Below, piece after piece: positions 47,820-59,454 of a stretch of 64,000 nucleotides of DNA. Position numbers and translations under genes: made by a program. The DNA comes from Marvania coccoides (lineage: Eukaryota; Chlorophyta; Trebouxiophyceae; Chlorellales; Chlorellaceae). Location: contig OY978102.1 of the NCBI GenBank assembly GCA_963854735.1, forward strand, positions 434,001-498,000. Direction: 5' to 3'. Positions within the stretch are counted from its first letter, which is position 1. Every line of letters starts with the position of its first letter. The notes beneath the pieces were generated by a model that did no database searches, had not been told where the DNA came from, and saw only the letters and a program-made list of their open reading frames with translations.

Positions 47820-50800
47820 TCAAGCCGTCATTTTCTCCGCATCTGGCAGCTGCTCCCGGGGCACCAGCTCCAGCACCAGCCGCCTCCTGCGGCCCACCCC
47901 TTCCTCCACGAAAATTTTCACAGCGCAGGCGTCAAAAATTTTGTACGACACGCTGCCGCTGGCGTTCCTCACTGTCTGCTTGTCCTCATCAAACACAAAA
48001 CCTCCCGAACCACCGCTGCCGCTCGCGGCCCCTTTTCCTATTGCTGCCTCCTTTTCCGACTCTGCTGCTCCTCCGTCCAGAAAGACTGGGCCCTCGATGC
48101 CGAATTTGGGAACGAAGACCAGCAAGCCGTTGGCCTTGACCCTGGTCACCCTGGCGTCGGCGAATATCTGCATTATTTTAATAATGAAAAATCGCAAGCG
48201 ATAATTGGGAGTATAACCTCTTAAAAAATCGATTGAACTGACAAGAACTTGCGCAGCTTAGCTAATAAGGCAATGAGAATAAAGGGAAAATAAGAAGGAG
48301 GACGTGCATAGTCCAAATTTTTAAAATACTAACTGCTATGAACTACACATAAATTTAACTAGAGAACGTACCGCTCTTTCTTTGAAGAAAATGAGGGTGT
48401 GCAGCTCCACCGAGGCGCGTCCCGCCTGCTGTGCATTGCGGTGGCGCGTATTGAGGTTGTCCACCACCGGGCGCACCGCTACGTGGTCCCTCAGCGAGTC
48501 TGGCAGCGGCTGAAGACCCAGCGCCGCCATCAACACTCGGTGGACAACCACGTCAGCGTAGCGGCGAATGGGGGAGGTGAAGTGGGTGTAGAGGGGTGCG
48601 GCCAGGCCGTAGTGGTGGTACTCGGGCACGGAGAGCTCGCCTACGCAATAGAAAGAGGGAGCCGAATGAGAGTGAATGAGCGGGGTTCATAATGCGTAGG
48701 AAATTAAATTAAATCAATTCGAAGAATAGAATCCCAGCAGAAATACAGTATTTCATACAGTAAAATTTCTATGCCAGTGAATTTATTTGTTCAAGGTATA
48801 AAAAGCTGAAGCGAACATAATTTATCTGTTGAAAAAAATGTTCGTTGTAATGCCCAATAAAATAAAAGACTGCATGAATTTCTTCTCACCAGAGTTGAAG
48901 TACACGGCCTGCGTCATGCACCGCGTGGCCATGATGCGGATGAGTTTGTTGAAGTAAGGGTCATCGCTGCGGACTGCCGAATCCAGCGAAGCTGCCAGGG
49001 TCTTGGAGGTGGCGGGGTCGATGGAAATGCCCACAGCAGTCGCAGCACGCAGCAGAGGCTCGAACTGGCGGGGCGGCGGGGTGGGGTGGCGGCGCAGCAG
49101 CGAGCAGGCGGGGAAATTTGCAAGGCAGCGCTCGGCAACGGAGCAGTTCGCCATCAGCATCATCTCCTCCACCATTTGATTGGTTTCGCGCACCTGTTGG
49201 AAGTATGAATGCAGACGAAAGTTAGAAAAGAAAAGAGAAAAATCCTATTTAGCGAGGAAAATAAAATAAAAAATTGGACGGTTTTTTGCAAAAATTATAC
49301 CCGCAAGAACCGCTTGAAGCGCAGAATTGACACAGTAGGAGTGCTTCTCACCTGGTACATGCCCACGTCCAGCGGGTCGTGCGTCTCCCTATCGATCTCA
49401 AACTTCACTTCCGGCGACGCCAGCTGCAGCGCCCCTCGATCCGCCCGCCGCTGCCTCATGATCTTCGCCAGCCGGTTCATCACGCGCAAGCTCTCCGTGA
49501 TCTCGTCCGTCATCCGCTCGTCCTCAATCCGCGTTTGCGCTTCCGCGTACGTCAATGCTGCTCGGCTGCGAATAACGCTCTTGGTGAACTGCGTTCGCAC
49601 GATTTCTGCGGCGTCGGTGACCTCCCAGACGACGGAGAAGGAGAGGCGCTCCACGTCGGCTCTCAGCGAGCAGATGTCTTCGGTGAGCGGCTTTGGCAGC
49701 ATGTCAATACGTCGCTGCACCAGGTAGGTGGTGGTGGCACGCAGAGCAGCCTCTGCGTCCATGGCAGTCCCCGGCAGGAGAAAGTGAGTGACGTCCGCGA
49801 TGTGCACCTGCAGGGGGCAAGGCAAAAGGAAACGGATGGTCAATGATATAATTACAAAGATGGAAAGAGAGTCCGCTGAATCTTTAATGAAATCTCGGGC
49901 GTCATTTATCTGAAATAGGTTGGTTGTGAAGCATTTGAAGCGCTCATTCACAAAATATAGTTGACAGTGCTGTATAGAAGCTTACCCCCAGCTCCCAGTT
50001 GCCGTTGGGCAGTCGCCGCACGTGCAGTGCGTCATCGATGTCTTTGCAGCCAGGAGGGTCGACGCTGCACACAGGGAGGTGGCGCAGGTCTGCCCGAGAA
50101 GGGTCGGCCACGTCCACAGGCGTCACGCTCCACGGCAGCGGAGGCACCTGCAATCGAAGAGCAGGAAAACAAAAAATAAATTCACAAAAAAAACGATCGA
50201 TGGAAAGTAGCCAAGAAAATATCCAAATGACGCTCAAATACCGCTCTTCCCACCCCACGCCATTAATAATCTTCAAATACCATAGCTAATGAAGGGAGCT
50301 ATTTATTTAGATACTCACGCAGGCATGCACTGCGGAAGTGAATGGCGCCGTGTTGACGTCGTTCTCTATCAGCAGCGCCTCCGTTTCGACGTCCCTATCG
50401 CCGATATCCCCCAACGTGCGCACGTAGTGCCCCTGCGGGTACATGCTGTCGCTCTCCCACCCGTCAATCACCACCACTAGGCGCTTGTCGGCCAAAGTTG
50501 CCGCCTGCCGAGTGTGAATGCGCACAAACGGAAACCGCCGCTCCAGCGGGATGAACAGCACTGACGCTTGGCGGTCATTGGCGTAGGCCGGCGCTCCAGG
50601 CTTGGGCGGCGCCAGGGAACCGCAGTAGCCCCGAGTCCGCCAGTTTCGCTTTATTACGCCCACCACCTTGCCTGTGGGGCGTTTGCCCGCGGCGCTGCCG
50701 ACATCCCCGCCGTAGTGCTCCCCTGGATCGACCTGCGCTGCCAAATGCGCGCCTCCATCCTCTGGCACCACGTTTACAAGATCCTCTTCCGCCTGGTCAG

Positions 50801-51912
50801 CAGCAAAGTCGTCCCCTGCGGCTGCCGCAGCCCCGCCCGGCAGCCGCGTCGATGGCTGCTGCCACTCTGACTCGGGGAGGAGCTCCACCGCCACCACGTC
50901 ACCCTCCATCGCGCGGTTCATTGCCACTCGTCCCCGAATTAGAATATCTTCTCCGGCGCTCTCAGAGCCCACCCACCCCTCGAACGAGTTGAAGCGATTC
51001 ACCCGCAGCGCGCCCTGATGGTACCGCCCAGATTTCAGCCCCGCGCTGATCTCTGTGGCCGTCTTGTGATCCTCGTAAACCTTTCTTCGCTTGGCAGAGC
51101 GGGCGGAGCCTCCTGGTGGGCCTGCTGCGCCTGAAGCGCCTGCTGCACCTCCCGCTGCACCCTCTCCTTCCTCCTCCTCAGCCCGCTGCCCCGCTGCAGC
51201 TGCCACGAGGTCCGAAAGCTCAGGAGCGTCAGCGGCCCTCAGTCGAGCATACTCTGCAGCGCTCATCGCCTCGATTCCCGCTTCCTTGGCCTTCAGACGG
51301 GAGCCCACGTCGTCAGTGAGGTAGATCACGCGCACGGTGGGCAGCCGCGCGGCGTACCAGGCAGCGGCCACGCGTATCGCCCTGTCGTTGCGGTCGTTGG
51401 GCGATTCTCCAGGGTCGGCAGTCACGTAAGTCTCGCGGTGATGCTCGTTGGCGAAGACGTAGAACCGCTTGGTGGGGGAGGCGACCAGCGCGCGCAAGCG
51501 CTGGTAGACCGCAGAGTTGCGGGCCCTCACCTCATCGAGAACAACTGAAGTGATGACAGCGTCTGTGAGGGCGGCGTGCTCCAGGAGATCCATCTGGTGC
51601 AGCGCGATGTTGGTGTCCACCACGAGGTAGTGGGCGGCCTCAGAGGAGAGCTTGTGGGAGGCAGGATCGCATTCGGGGTCCAGGGGAGACCCGCTGTAGA
51701 TGTCATCGCGTAGGTAGTGCTCTCTCACCACCTAAACATGCAGAATTGGGGTGGGGTGGGCGAAATTAGTTTTTTTATACGCGATTTTTTAGAGATGAAA
51801 AAAAAAAGATGTGTCCAAAATTTATGAGGGCGATTTAAAAAATCAACGATGCACATACCTTGAGCACTTTGCCTTTTTTTGTTTTTTTCACAAAGCTCTT
51901 TGATTGCAACAT
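47820..51912 (-). CDS. RRP44: Exosome exoribonuclease DIS3 / RRP44
   Basis: Seven exons (51912-51859, 51731-50319, 50147-49986, 49807-49352, 49193-48890, 48640-48372, 48167-47820) give 1001 residues, the normal DIS3 length. The conserved start reads [18 protein letters not shown] then [14 protein letters not shown]. The PIN endonuclease domain shows acidic residues in [26 protein letters not shown] and [10 protein letters not shown]. Two cold-shock-like domains follow. The RNB exonuclease core has the signature [37 protein letters not shown] and [16 protein letters not shown]. The C-terminal S1 domain carries [22 protein letters not shown]3 is the processive 3'-5' nuclease of the nuclear and cytoplasmic exosome. 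A Gly/Ala/Glu-rich insert lies between PIN and the CSDs. It is convergent with NTF2 (214 nt). Confidence 0.96.
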
Positions 51913-52771
51913 GTCCCAATTAAAATGTTTTAATTAATTTTCGATTTTTATATGCATGGCGGCTCTGCAATCTCAGGAGGTGTTCTGCAGCCAAGAAAAC
52001 TGCGATAAAAATATTTAAATAATGTGCGAGTAATGAAAATGGAGGCGCTCTGATTTCTTGGCACGAGGGAAAAAAAATCAAACGTCGAGCAGCTGCAGCC
52101 TTCGAGGAGAAACAAAAAAACAAACAAAACGTGGGCCAACCCAACCTCGGCTTTCGCGAGCACCTGGGTTGGTGACTCTCCTGGGCCGAAACCATTGGAA
52201 AAAAGGAAAAAACGTGCTTGGAGGAATTGCAGCACCTGTTCAACAGGCTGTTGCACTCCCCTTCTGAGCCAAACCCTGCGCAACGTGAATGCTCGCCCAG
52301 ACGACATCTTGACTGCCCTGCGCGATGAAATGGACCCGACTCAGGTTTCTCCTTCACCTCTCTGCAGCTGATTTTCCATTCTTGGGCCTCTAGGTGCTTG
52401 ACCAAATAAATAACAGAAACAAATCATTTTTTCACAATAGTAATTAAATTTTATTATTGGAAAGCTTTGTTCCTTTTGTGAAAAGCTGCTCCCCCGCCAT
52501 TCTTGCATGCTGTCTACAAGTGTGACGGAAATCACCCAACGACAGAATTGTCGCTACTCTAGTCGTTATCTACATACATACATACATTACAAGGTTTAAA
52601 GTCCGCACAAAAGGGCAACTAAGGCCCCGTAGCAGACTGGAGGGCAACTAAGGCCCCGTAGCAGACTTCTGAAGCAAGCTTAGGGCTAGTCCAGGGATCT
52701 ACAGGGCACGGGCGGAAGTGGCGATAAACTGTCGAGTATTATAAATATGCACCATAGGGACCATTAAAAAC
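51913..52771. other. Intergenic with repeat
   Basis: This region lies between the DIS3 start and the receptor-kinase stop. It contains repeat family C and a short tandem duplication at 52569-52666. An imperfect inverted repeat (CCAACCCA ... TGGGTTGG) lies near 52137-52173. No gene is supported; minus-strand frames here have no coding features. Confidence 0.4.
52569..52666 (+). repeat. Dispersed repeat family C with tandem 28-nt unit
   Basis: ACATACATACAT, then GTTTAAAGTCCGCACAAAAG and GGCAACT, recur at 55941-56000. Here the end is followed by two tandem copies of a ~28-nt unit (GGCAACTAAGGCCCCGTAGC plus AGACT), which the other copy lacks. Confidence 0.6.
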
Positions 52772-55700
52772 TCACAGCAGGACTTGCAGAATTTCTAAAA
52801 ACGTGGGTCGCTCTTCTGGCTCTGCAGCCCAACAGGACTGCATCAAGTCGATAAAGCGCTCGAACTCTGCATATTGAAAGAAAATAAAGATGGGATGTTG
52901 AAATGTTAATTACTAGCACACTTTCCCCTCTTAAGAAATAATAATATTTCTCACGACGAAGCGTATCAGGGCCTGGCAAGTCCTCTGGAACAGCCAGGCG
53001 CTTGCCGCCCAAGAGCTCCGTTCCAATCTGCATGCGCGCACCATAAAACGTTTAATATTTCTCTTCTGGCAATAAATTCATGTGTTGGATGTATCATGGC
53101 AGCTCCCGTTGCCCTAGCAAAAATATTAAAAGCAATAAATTCCAACCCCCTTCCGCCGCCATGCAACATCCCAGGGCGAATCAAAGGACAACATAAATAA
53201 AAATAAATCCTCTCACCATCCAGGGGTTTGTCGCTTCACTCCAAGGAAGCCGCCAAGTGAGCAATTCCCACCTGCAGGACGCTCAAATTTCATCATTAGC
53301 AAAATGCTTGTGTTGAAAGTTTCAACTTAAAAGCATCGAATATTGGAAATTAACAAGTGGAGTGAGGCCATTTACTCTCACAGGACGACACCAAAGCTAA
53401 ATACGTCGCTGGCAGGAGTTGCTTTTCCCGAGCGCAGCACTTCTACGGCCATCCATCGGGGGTTGGCTCCGCCACCATACGTTGAGGACGCTGTCGTTTG
53501 GTGCGTCACCTCCTCCAGCATCTTGGAAAGATTAAAATCCGCGCTGCAAAATGAAATAAAAGGTGGAATAAACTATGAAATACGATTGGTAAAATATAAA
53601 CAAATGAAAAGCAAATGAAGAGGACGCACATTTTGCAAACGTAGGAGTCGGTGACCAGCAGATTTGGGCTCTTCAGGTCGCGATGAATGATGACTGGCTG
53701 GTGAGTGTGCAGGTATAGCATGCCCTTTGCAGCGTCAGCTGCCTACACAGCAACAACAGTGAAAAAACAAAGAGACGGTTTAAGCATGAGCACAGCTATA
53801 GAAAAGCATTCGATTCTCAGCCCTTTAAACAACTCACAATGCTGAGCCTGCGTGCCCAAGTCAGCTCCGCTGCTGCCGCCGCCGAGCGGTTCCCAGCTTG
53901 CAGCAGGTCGTACAGAGAGCCACGGGTGCACAGCTCGGTGGCCACGCAGGGCGGACTGAAGCAAAAACCCAGGAAATTAACAATATTTGGGTGGCGCAGC
54001 GATCCCATCAGTCCCGCCTCCTGCAGCAGCTTTGATTGGGTCAATTGTGCCGTGGCCATCGAGTCTGTGTCGTCCCCTCGACTGACATCCAGCAAAATCT
54101 TCAAAGCCACCTCAATTTCTTTCCATTTTGCTCGATATACGCTGCCAAATGATCCCGAGCCCAGCCGCTCTTTAATCTCGACCTCTCTAATCTGAAACTG
54201 CCAGGGCTCGAGATCCACCAGCCCACTGCTGCTGCGCCGCTCAGTCATCACTGCGCTGGCCATGCTTTCCCACTCCGAGGGCAGGCGGCTGTTGATGAAC
54301 TGAATGACTTTATCGCCTTCAACCGACAAAATCAGACTATCTGTTGGTCGAGTGAGGGGAGGAGGCTTCCCGGCGAACTTAAGGTCTGCAAAGAGGGAGA
54401 GAACAAGGCAACAGATTAATAGCGCTTTCAAGTTCTTGTTTATCGGGCTTTCTCACCAGAAGAGGAGCGCTTTCGCTTTCGGTGCCAAATGAAGCCCCCC
54501 AGTAGGATTGCGACCACAGCCACGCCGCCAACAATGCCGCCAATAATCACGCCAATGCTGCTGCTACCGCTGCTACTGGCGGCAGGAGAAGATGGCGGTG
54601 GAGGAAAGGGCACGCCAACAGGAGCAGCTATCTCAGTCAAAGAAGGCGGGGGCGGGGGAGAGTAGGGGGCAGGCGGGGGAGGGGAAAAGGGGAAGAGCGG
54701 GGCTTGGAAATCGGCGAGGGGCTGAGGAACCAGGTACTGCAGCTGCGTATTATCGCTTTTCACATTGACCTGACCATCCGCGTTCAGGCCCCAGCACCAA
54801 GCTGTCATTAAAAGAAAGGGAGACACGGGATAAGTAAAATAATTGAAGTGGGTATTTAGTAGGCGAAATAGAACAACTGACCTGTACCATCACTAGTGTA
54901 TCCACACGTGTGGTTGACACCTGCAGAGGAAAACAGAATTCAATTGCAAATAAAGAGCAGTTGGCGGAAAACCAAAGGAGTCGGGTTGTTTGTCATAAAT
55001 TTGGGATGATTGAAGTGAAGCTTCCATACACTGAAATAGTTGAAATAGCTTCTATCTCTCTGTATCTCTCTCACCTGTTTCTACCGAGGCCCAACTGAAG
55101 TTGCCAACCACTCGTTCCGGCTGCAGACTTTCTACTGCGGTCGAATTCAACCCGGTCTGCCCAAAGGCGTTGAACCCCCAGCACCACAGCACATTGTCAA
55201 TATCACGGGCACACGTTTGCCGGTCCCCCGCGCTAACCGACACGAATGTAGCATTGCTTGCGATGGGTCTCGGCGAAAAAACAAAGGGATCGATGTAGCC
55301 GATGCCGAGCCTGCCGTAGTCTGCCTCCCCATTGCAATACAGAGAGCCGTTTTGGAGGATGCCGCACGTGTGAGAGCTTCCGCAGCTGCATATAGTTCAT
55401 TGAAAAGATGAATGCTTGAAACAGTGTTGTTGCTGGAATTTGCATTTCATCGTAAATATGAAGTTCGCACCTGATGTCCAGCCATGTCTCCCCGGGGAGA
55501 ACTTGCTTGGGATCGCGCGTGTGCTGCTCTTTCGCCCCCTGGCCCAGCTGTCCAAACCAGTCAAACCTACGAAACGGCATAAATATATATATGAAATCGT
55601 CCTCAACAACCGATAAAGCCATTAAAAAAGTTTGAAAATCGCCTTATGCACCCTGATTTCATCTCTCACCCAAAGCACCACGCGCTGCCGTCGAATTTAA

Positions 55701-56568
55701 TCCCACAGACGTGGTCTTTTCCAGCGCATATGCGACTCCATAGGTCCGGCCCCTTTTGAAACGGAACCCACAGCTCTGCACCCGGCGTTCCTATCAACCG
55801 CTGCGTTTCATTTGCGCCCCAGCACCACAGGGTTTGATCTGACTGTAGGCCGCAAATGTGGAAATTGCCAATATGAATAGAAACCCATTGTGCATTGCCT
55901 GTAATCCACAGGGGGGAAAATGGTGAAAATGATGAACGCCTTACATACATACAGACATATACACAACAAAGAGTTTACAGTCCGCACAAAAAGGCAACTT
56001 GACCTCGGCGATATTTTTAAGCTGTTCTCACCGGGGACAAGGGCTGGTACCGAGGTGTTCCATCCAGGGGGTGCATAGATGGGGTTGCCAGCGTTGTCAG
56101 CATTGCGTCCCCAGCAGTACGCGGAGCCATCGGCATCTTTAATGCCACACGTCAGCCCCCAGTCAGCTGTGACGCTCCACCACTTTTCACTCCGCCATGA
56201 CTCATCTGAAGAAAAGCATCAGGGAGACAAGCAGTCAGAAAAAAGGGAGCCGTTTGAAATAATCGCCATTATTATTATTACCGGCAAAGAAATCGCCCCT
56301 CTCGTTGTACTCGTTGGAACCCCAGCAGATTGCGGTTTTGTCTGATCTGCGCCCGCATGTGTGGCTCTGCCCCGCCGAGATTTCGCCCAGGAAGGTTGAA
56401 TCTAAACAAGAGAGGGTTGAAGAGTTGAGTTGTCGGAGCGGTGAATTTTTGAAAGCAAGAGCTCTGCTTCATTACGGCGCAAACGACAATACCTGCAACC
56501 TCGGGCAACTTCCTGACTCTGCCCATAGCTGAAGAGACAAAGAACAAAAATACATAAAAAGATTTCAT
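52772..56568 (-). CDS. Receptor-like protein kinase with RCC1-like ectodomain
   Basis: Fourteen exons (56568-56493, 56401-56282, 56205-56032, 55898-55670, 55566-55471, 55385-55075, 54920-54882, 54801-54457, 54385-53838, 53742-53630, 53543-53382, 53271-53217, 53027-52955, 52866-52772) give 811 residues with phases closing throughout. A signal peptide opens the protein (MKSFYVFLFFVSSAMG). The ectodomain to about residue 385 has RCC1-type blades with repeated Cys-Gly and WCWG motifs (AGQSHTCG, YCWGRN, LWCWGANE, WCFGGFDWFGQLGQG, SCGSSHTCG, LWCWGFNAFGQTG). A Pro-rich stalk leads to one membrane span (GVIIGGIVGGVAVVAILLGG, about 431-453), a basic stop-transfer (HRKRKR), then a TKL kinase: LGSGSFGSVY, VALKIL, RHPNIVNFLGFC, IIHRDLKSPN, ADFNLSK (DFN in place of DFG), SFGVVLWELLTW, ERPTF. 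Land-plant CRINKLY4 kinases share this layout. The ligand is unknown. Confidence 0.92.
55941..56000 (+). repeat. Dispersed repeat family C, intronic copy
   Basis: Inside the intron between the third and fourth exons of the receptor kinase. It shares ACATACATACA, then GTTTACAGTCCGCACAAAAA and GGCAACT with 52569-52621. Similarity ends after GGCAACT. Confidence 0.55.
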
Positions 56569-57651
56569 TTGTGCAGTTTAGCCCTTCCAATAGAGAAACT
56601 GCTTCCCACCGGAGCTGCAGTTCACCGACAGATCATCAAAAATTTAGAATGTTTTTTTAATTAGCTGAAAATCCACAGATCCTTTGCCGCGTTGCAAAAT
56701 CTGGCGATACGTATACGCTTTGTGCCCGTACCGCAAACGGGTGCTGCTTTGCGTCAATTAATGCATTTTTAAAGCAAGAAACCCATTTCTGAACTATTTT
56801 CACATGTGTTCAGGTGAGGGCGAGGACCAGCATACCTTGGCTTCTAATTTCAGTAGTGATCGATCACATACATATCTGTAAGCATAATTTCAAAGATATT
56901 TGTGCTGCCAGACGCCACCTACAACCTCAGAACCACGAAGACGATATAAATTTCGCTTTTAGGAGCCTGGCAACCTAGGGGGGGTATTTTTGACATGCCA
57001 CCGCCTCGCAGTCTCCAGTCCGCCTGCATGAAGGCCTCAGGGCTGCCGCCCACCCCTGAGTTGCCCACTATTGCAACACGCAGGTTATCAATTCCGCAGA
57101 AGAGGGCGGGCGGGCCTTAAAAGTGGTGGGGCAGTAACAGTGCTGTTGCTTGCAGAATGGCAGAATGGCCACCAGAATGGGGAACTACGGTGATCAATCT
57201 ACTGGGAGTAGTGGAGAAGAATGATAAGTACAGGATGGTGCTGGCTCTCAAATACGTCAATTGGAGCTAGCGCTGGCGAGAATGCAAGCTAGAACCTGTT
57301 ATAGCTCTTTGGAAAACTTCCTAAAATCCAATGATTACAAAATGGGTTTGTGATATAAAGGCTGGATATCATATGATGCCAATCCACCCAGACAGTTGGC
57401 AGCTCTTGAATTTTTTATTGGAAAGAGAAAATCTATTATTTCAAATATTTACCCTTTCGGCTGTCGTCTTACATTGACCGCCCAAGCGTTTCTAAACCCT
57501 TTTTTCTCAGATCACATTTTGCAGGCAAGTTCAAGCATTTCGCGTCTCTCTCTCTTCGCTTCCTATCTTTGATCTAATCTTCTCTTATCCCTCCTGACCT
57601 CAGCACAGCTGGCCGCCGTTGCAAATCGCAAAGCAGCTTCTTTCATTCTTT
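56569..57651. other. Intergenic with retroelement relic
   Basis: This 1.1-kb region lies upstream of the receptor kinase and downstream of the ankyrin-RING gene. It holds the reverse-transcriptase-like relic at 57168-57270. Otherwise it is AT-rich without coding signal. The receptor-kinase promoter lies at its left end. Confidence 0.4.
57168..57270 (+). mobile_element. Probable reverse-transcriptase fragment of an LTR/DIRS-type retroelement
   Basis: A ~30-codon frame reads NLLGVVEKNDKYRMVLALKY followed by VNW and a stop. It resembles the N-terminal RT block of gypsy/DIRS-type elements, in which a small hydrophobic-Gly-Val-Val-x-K run is followed by (K)xRLxLDLRxVN. The usual Asp is Ala here and the frame is short, so this is a decayed scrap. 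No ends or partner domains are visible. Confidence 0.3.
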
Positions 57652-59454
57652 TCATCCGTGGTACGCAGTGACGAGGCCATCCACCCTGCGGCGGCAAATG
57701 GGGCACGCCATTTTGCGTGCCTTGATCTCCAGCGCGCAAGAAGCGCAGGCGCAGCGGTGTGACCTGCAATTGAATTTGAGCTTAAGTTTTTTTCAGCTTC
57801 GCAACAATTAAAATATCGCGGCCGTTAGGGGATGGCCAACGTACAGCTGAGATTTTTTATGATAAAATCCAGAGGTGATCGGGCGCTGCCAGCAGATGGC
57901 GCACAGATTCTCCTGCTGGACCTGCTCCTCATTGCTTTTCGAAGCAGGCGGCGAATCGCTGGCAGCGATGGTTCCCTCAGCGCCTGCCACCGCCGCTACA
58001 GCGACGTGAAAGACGGGCATGGGCGTCACCCGCGCTGCCTCAAAAGCTGCGATCTTTGCCACGCTGCTAGTGATGGCCCAGTGGATGCCGCGCAGTGCCG
58101 AGGCGGTGACGTCAGCAGCAAAAGCCAGGGGAAACCCGACGAAGTTGATTGAAGCCAGGATGAATACGCACGTGCCCAGCCACAGCGATTGCAGCACCAT
58201 GCGCAGCGCAAGGTAGAAGAGCTTCGAAGTGGATCCCTGAGAATTGGAATGCGTGGAAGAAAGGTTTCTTTCGAATAAATTCCGTCCAGCGGCCGCATGC
58301 CGGAGAGGAGAGGGAAAATAATCCCCGCGCGAAGCCGGCTGTGGCGCAGGGCGCCTTGCATTGGCGCGAGAGCTGTGGCGAGCGCCGCCGGCCGTAAAAA
58401 CAAAAGAGCCTGCAGGGGGGGCTGCCGCCTGCCAAAGGGACACTAGAGGGGCCGCAGCAGTAGGAAGCGACGGTATGGCGTTGACGAGCACGCGAACTAC
58501 GTCCAGGAAGCCTTTTTGTATCGCCAAGTCGATGGCGGTACTGCCGGCAATGTTGCGAGCAGACAGGTCGGCACCACGCTCCATCAGCAGTGCGCACACC
58601 GCGTCGTGTCCTCTCCCTGCTGCCAGAATCAGCGGGGTTTCACTGTTTGCACCGCAGGCATTGACAGAAAAACTGTGATCCAGCAGCAGCTCCACGACGC
58701 TCAAATGGCCGTACTTTGCCGCACAGAGGAGGGCGCTGTCATTTCGACCTGCACCTGCATTCAGCAGAGCTTCTACTGCAGCGCGGTGGCCCTTTCCAGC
58801 CATCAGGAACAGCGCCTTGGACAACGCATCAGGCCGACTAGTCCCAGGCTGGAAGCGAAGGTGCTCGTCTTCTAGCTGAGCGTTGTAGTTGTGCGCGTCC
58901 TCTAGCACTCGAACGACGTCTTGGTGGCCCCGACGCAGCGCCAGGTCCTTGGCGGAGAGGAGGGACGAGTTTCTAGCTGAGTGGTTGGCGTTTTGCACCA
59001 AAAGAACCAGCGCAGTCGCGAGATGGCCTCCCTGGGCAGCCAGCATCAAAGATGTCTCGTTGCAGGCATTTTTGAGATCGATGTCCATGCCTTTTTCCAG
59101 CAAAAGTTGGAGAATTCCGTGCTGCCCTTTTGCAGCGGCTCTGTGCAAAGCGCTGTCTTGCAGAAAAGTATCCTGGGCGTCGAGGCTGGCTCCAGCCTGC
59201 AGCAGGTTCTCTACAGAGGTGACATCGCACTGCGCAGCTGTCAGCAGCGCTGCATCGGCAGCGGCCTTTTCGAGGCCCAGTTCGCAAATTTTCTTGAGGA
59301 CGGAATGGTGTTTCTTAGTGATGGCGTAGTCCAGAGCAATGTGTTTTGCTGATGCGGAGACTGTGGCAGCCAGGCAGGACGTCACGAGGCGCAGGTCTCC
59401 CTCAAACGCTGCTTGAATAAGACGCCTGTCGTTTTCAGCCCTCGTCGTCACCAT
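57652..59454 (-). CDS. Ankyrin-repeat, membrane-anchored RING finger protein
   Basis: Exons 59454-57845 and 57763-57652 give 573 residues. Residues ~10-330 hold about nine ankyrin repeats (for example DSALHRAAAKGQHGILQLLL, ETSLMLAAQGGHLATALVLL, ETPLILAAGRGHDAVCALLM). A Ser/Arg-rich linker and a long hydrophobic stretch at about 415-460 follow (MVLQSLWLGTCVFILASINF), enough for one or two spans. The C-terminus is a RING-HC finger split by the only intron: C518AIC521, then SHRCACASC (539-546) and CPIC (557-560). This layout predicts a membrane E3 ubiquitin ligase with ankyrin substrate-binding repeats. Plant XBAT ligases have ankyrin plus RING but no such membrane part. The substrate is unknown. 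The intron donor CT/GTACGT and acceptor TTGCAG complete the zinc ligands, which supports the splice. Confidence 0.88.

Noticed and set aside
52137..52173. Inverted repeat as a terminator or small RNA hairpin
   Set aside because: The stem is only about 8 bp with a long loop and no supporting context in a nuclear genome.
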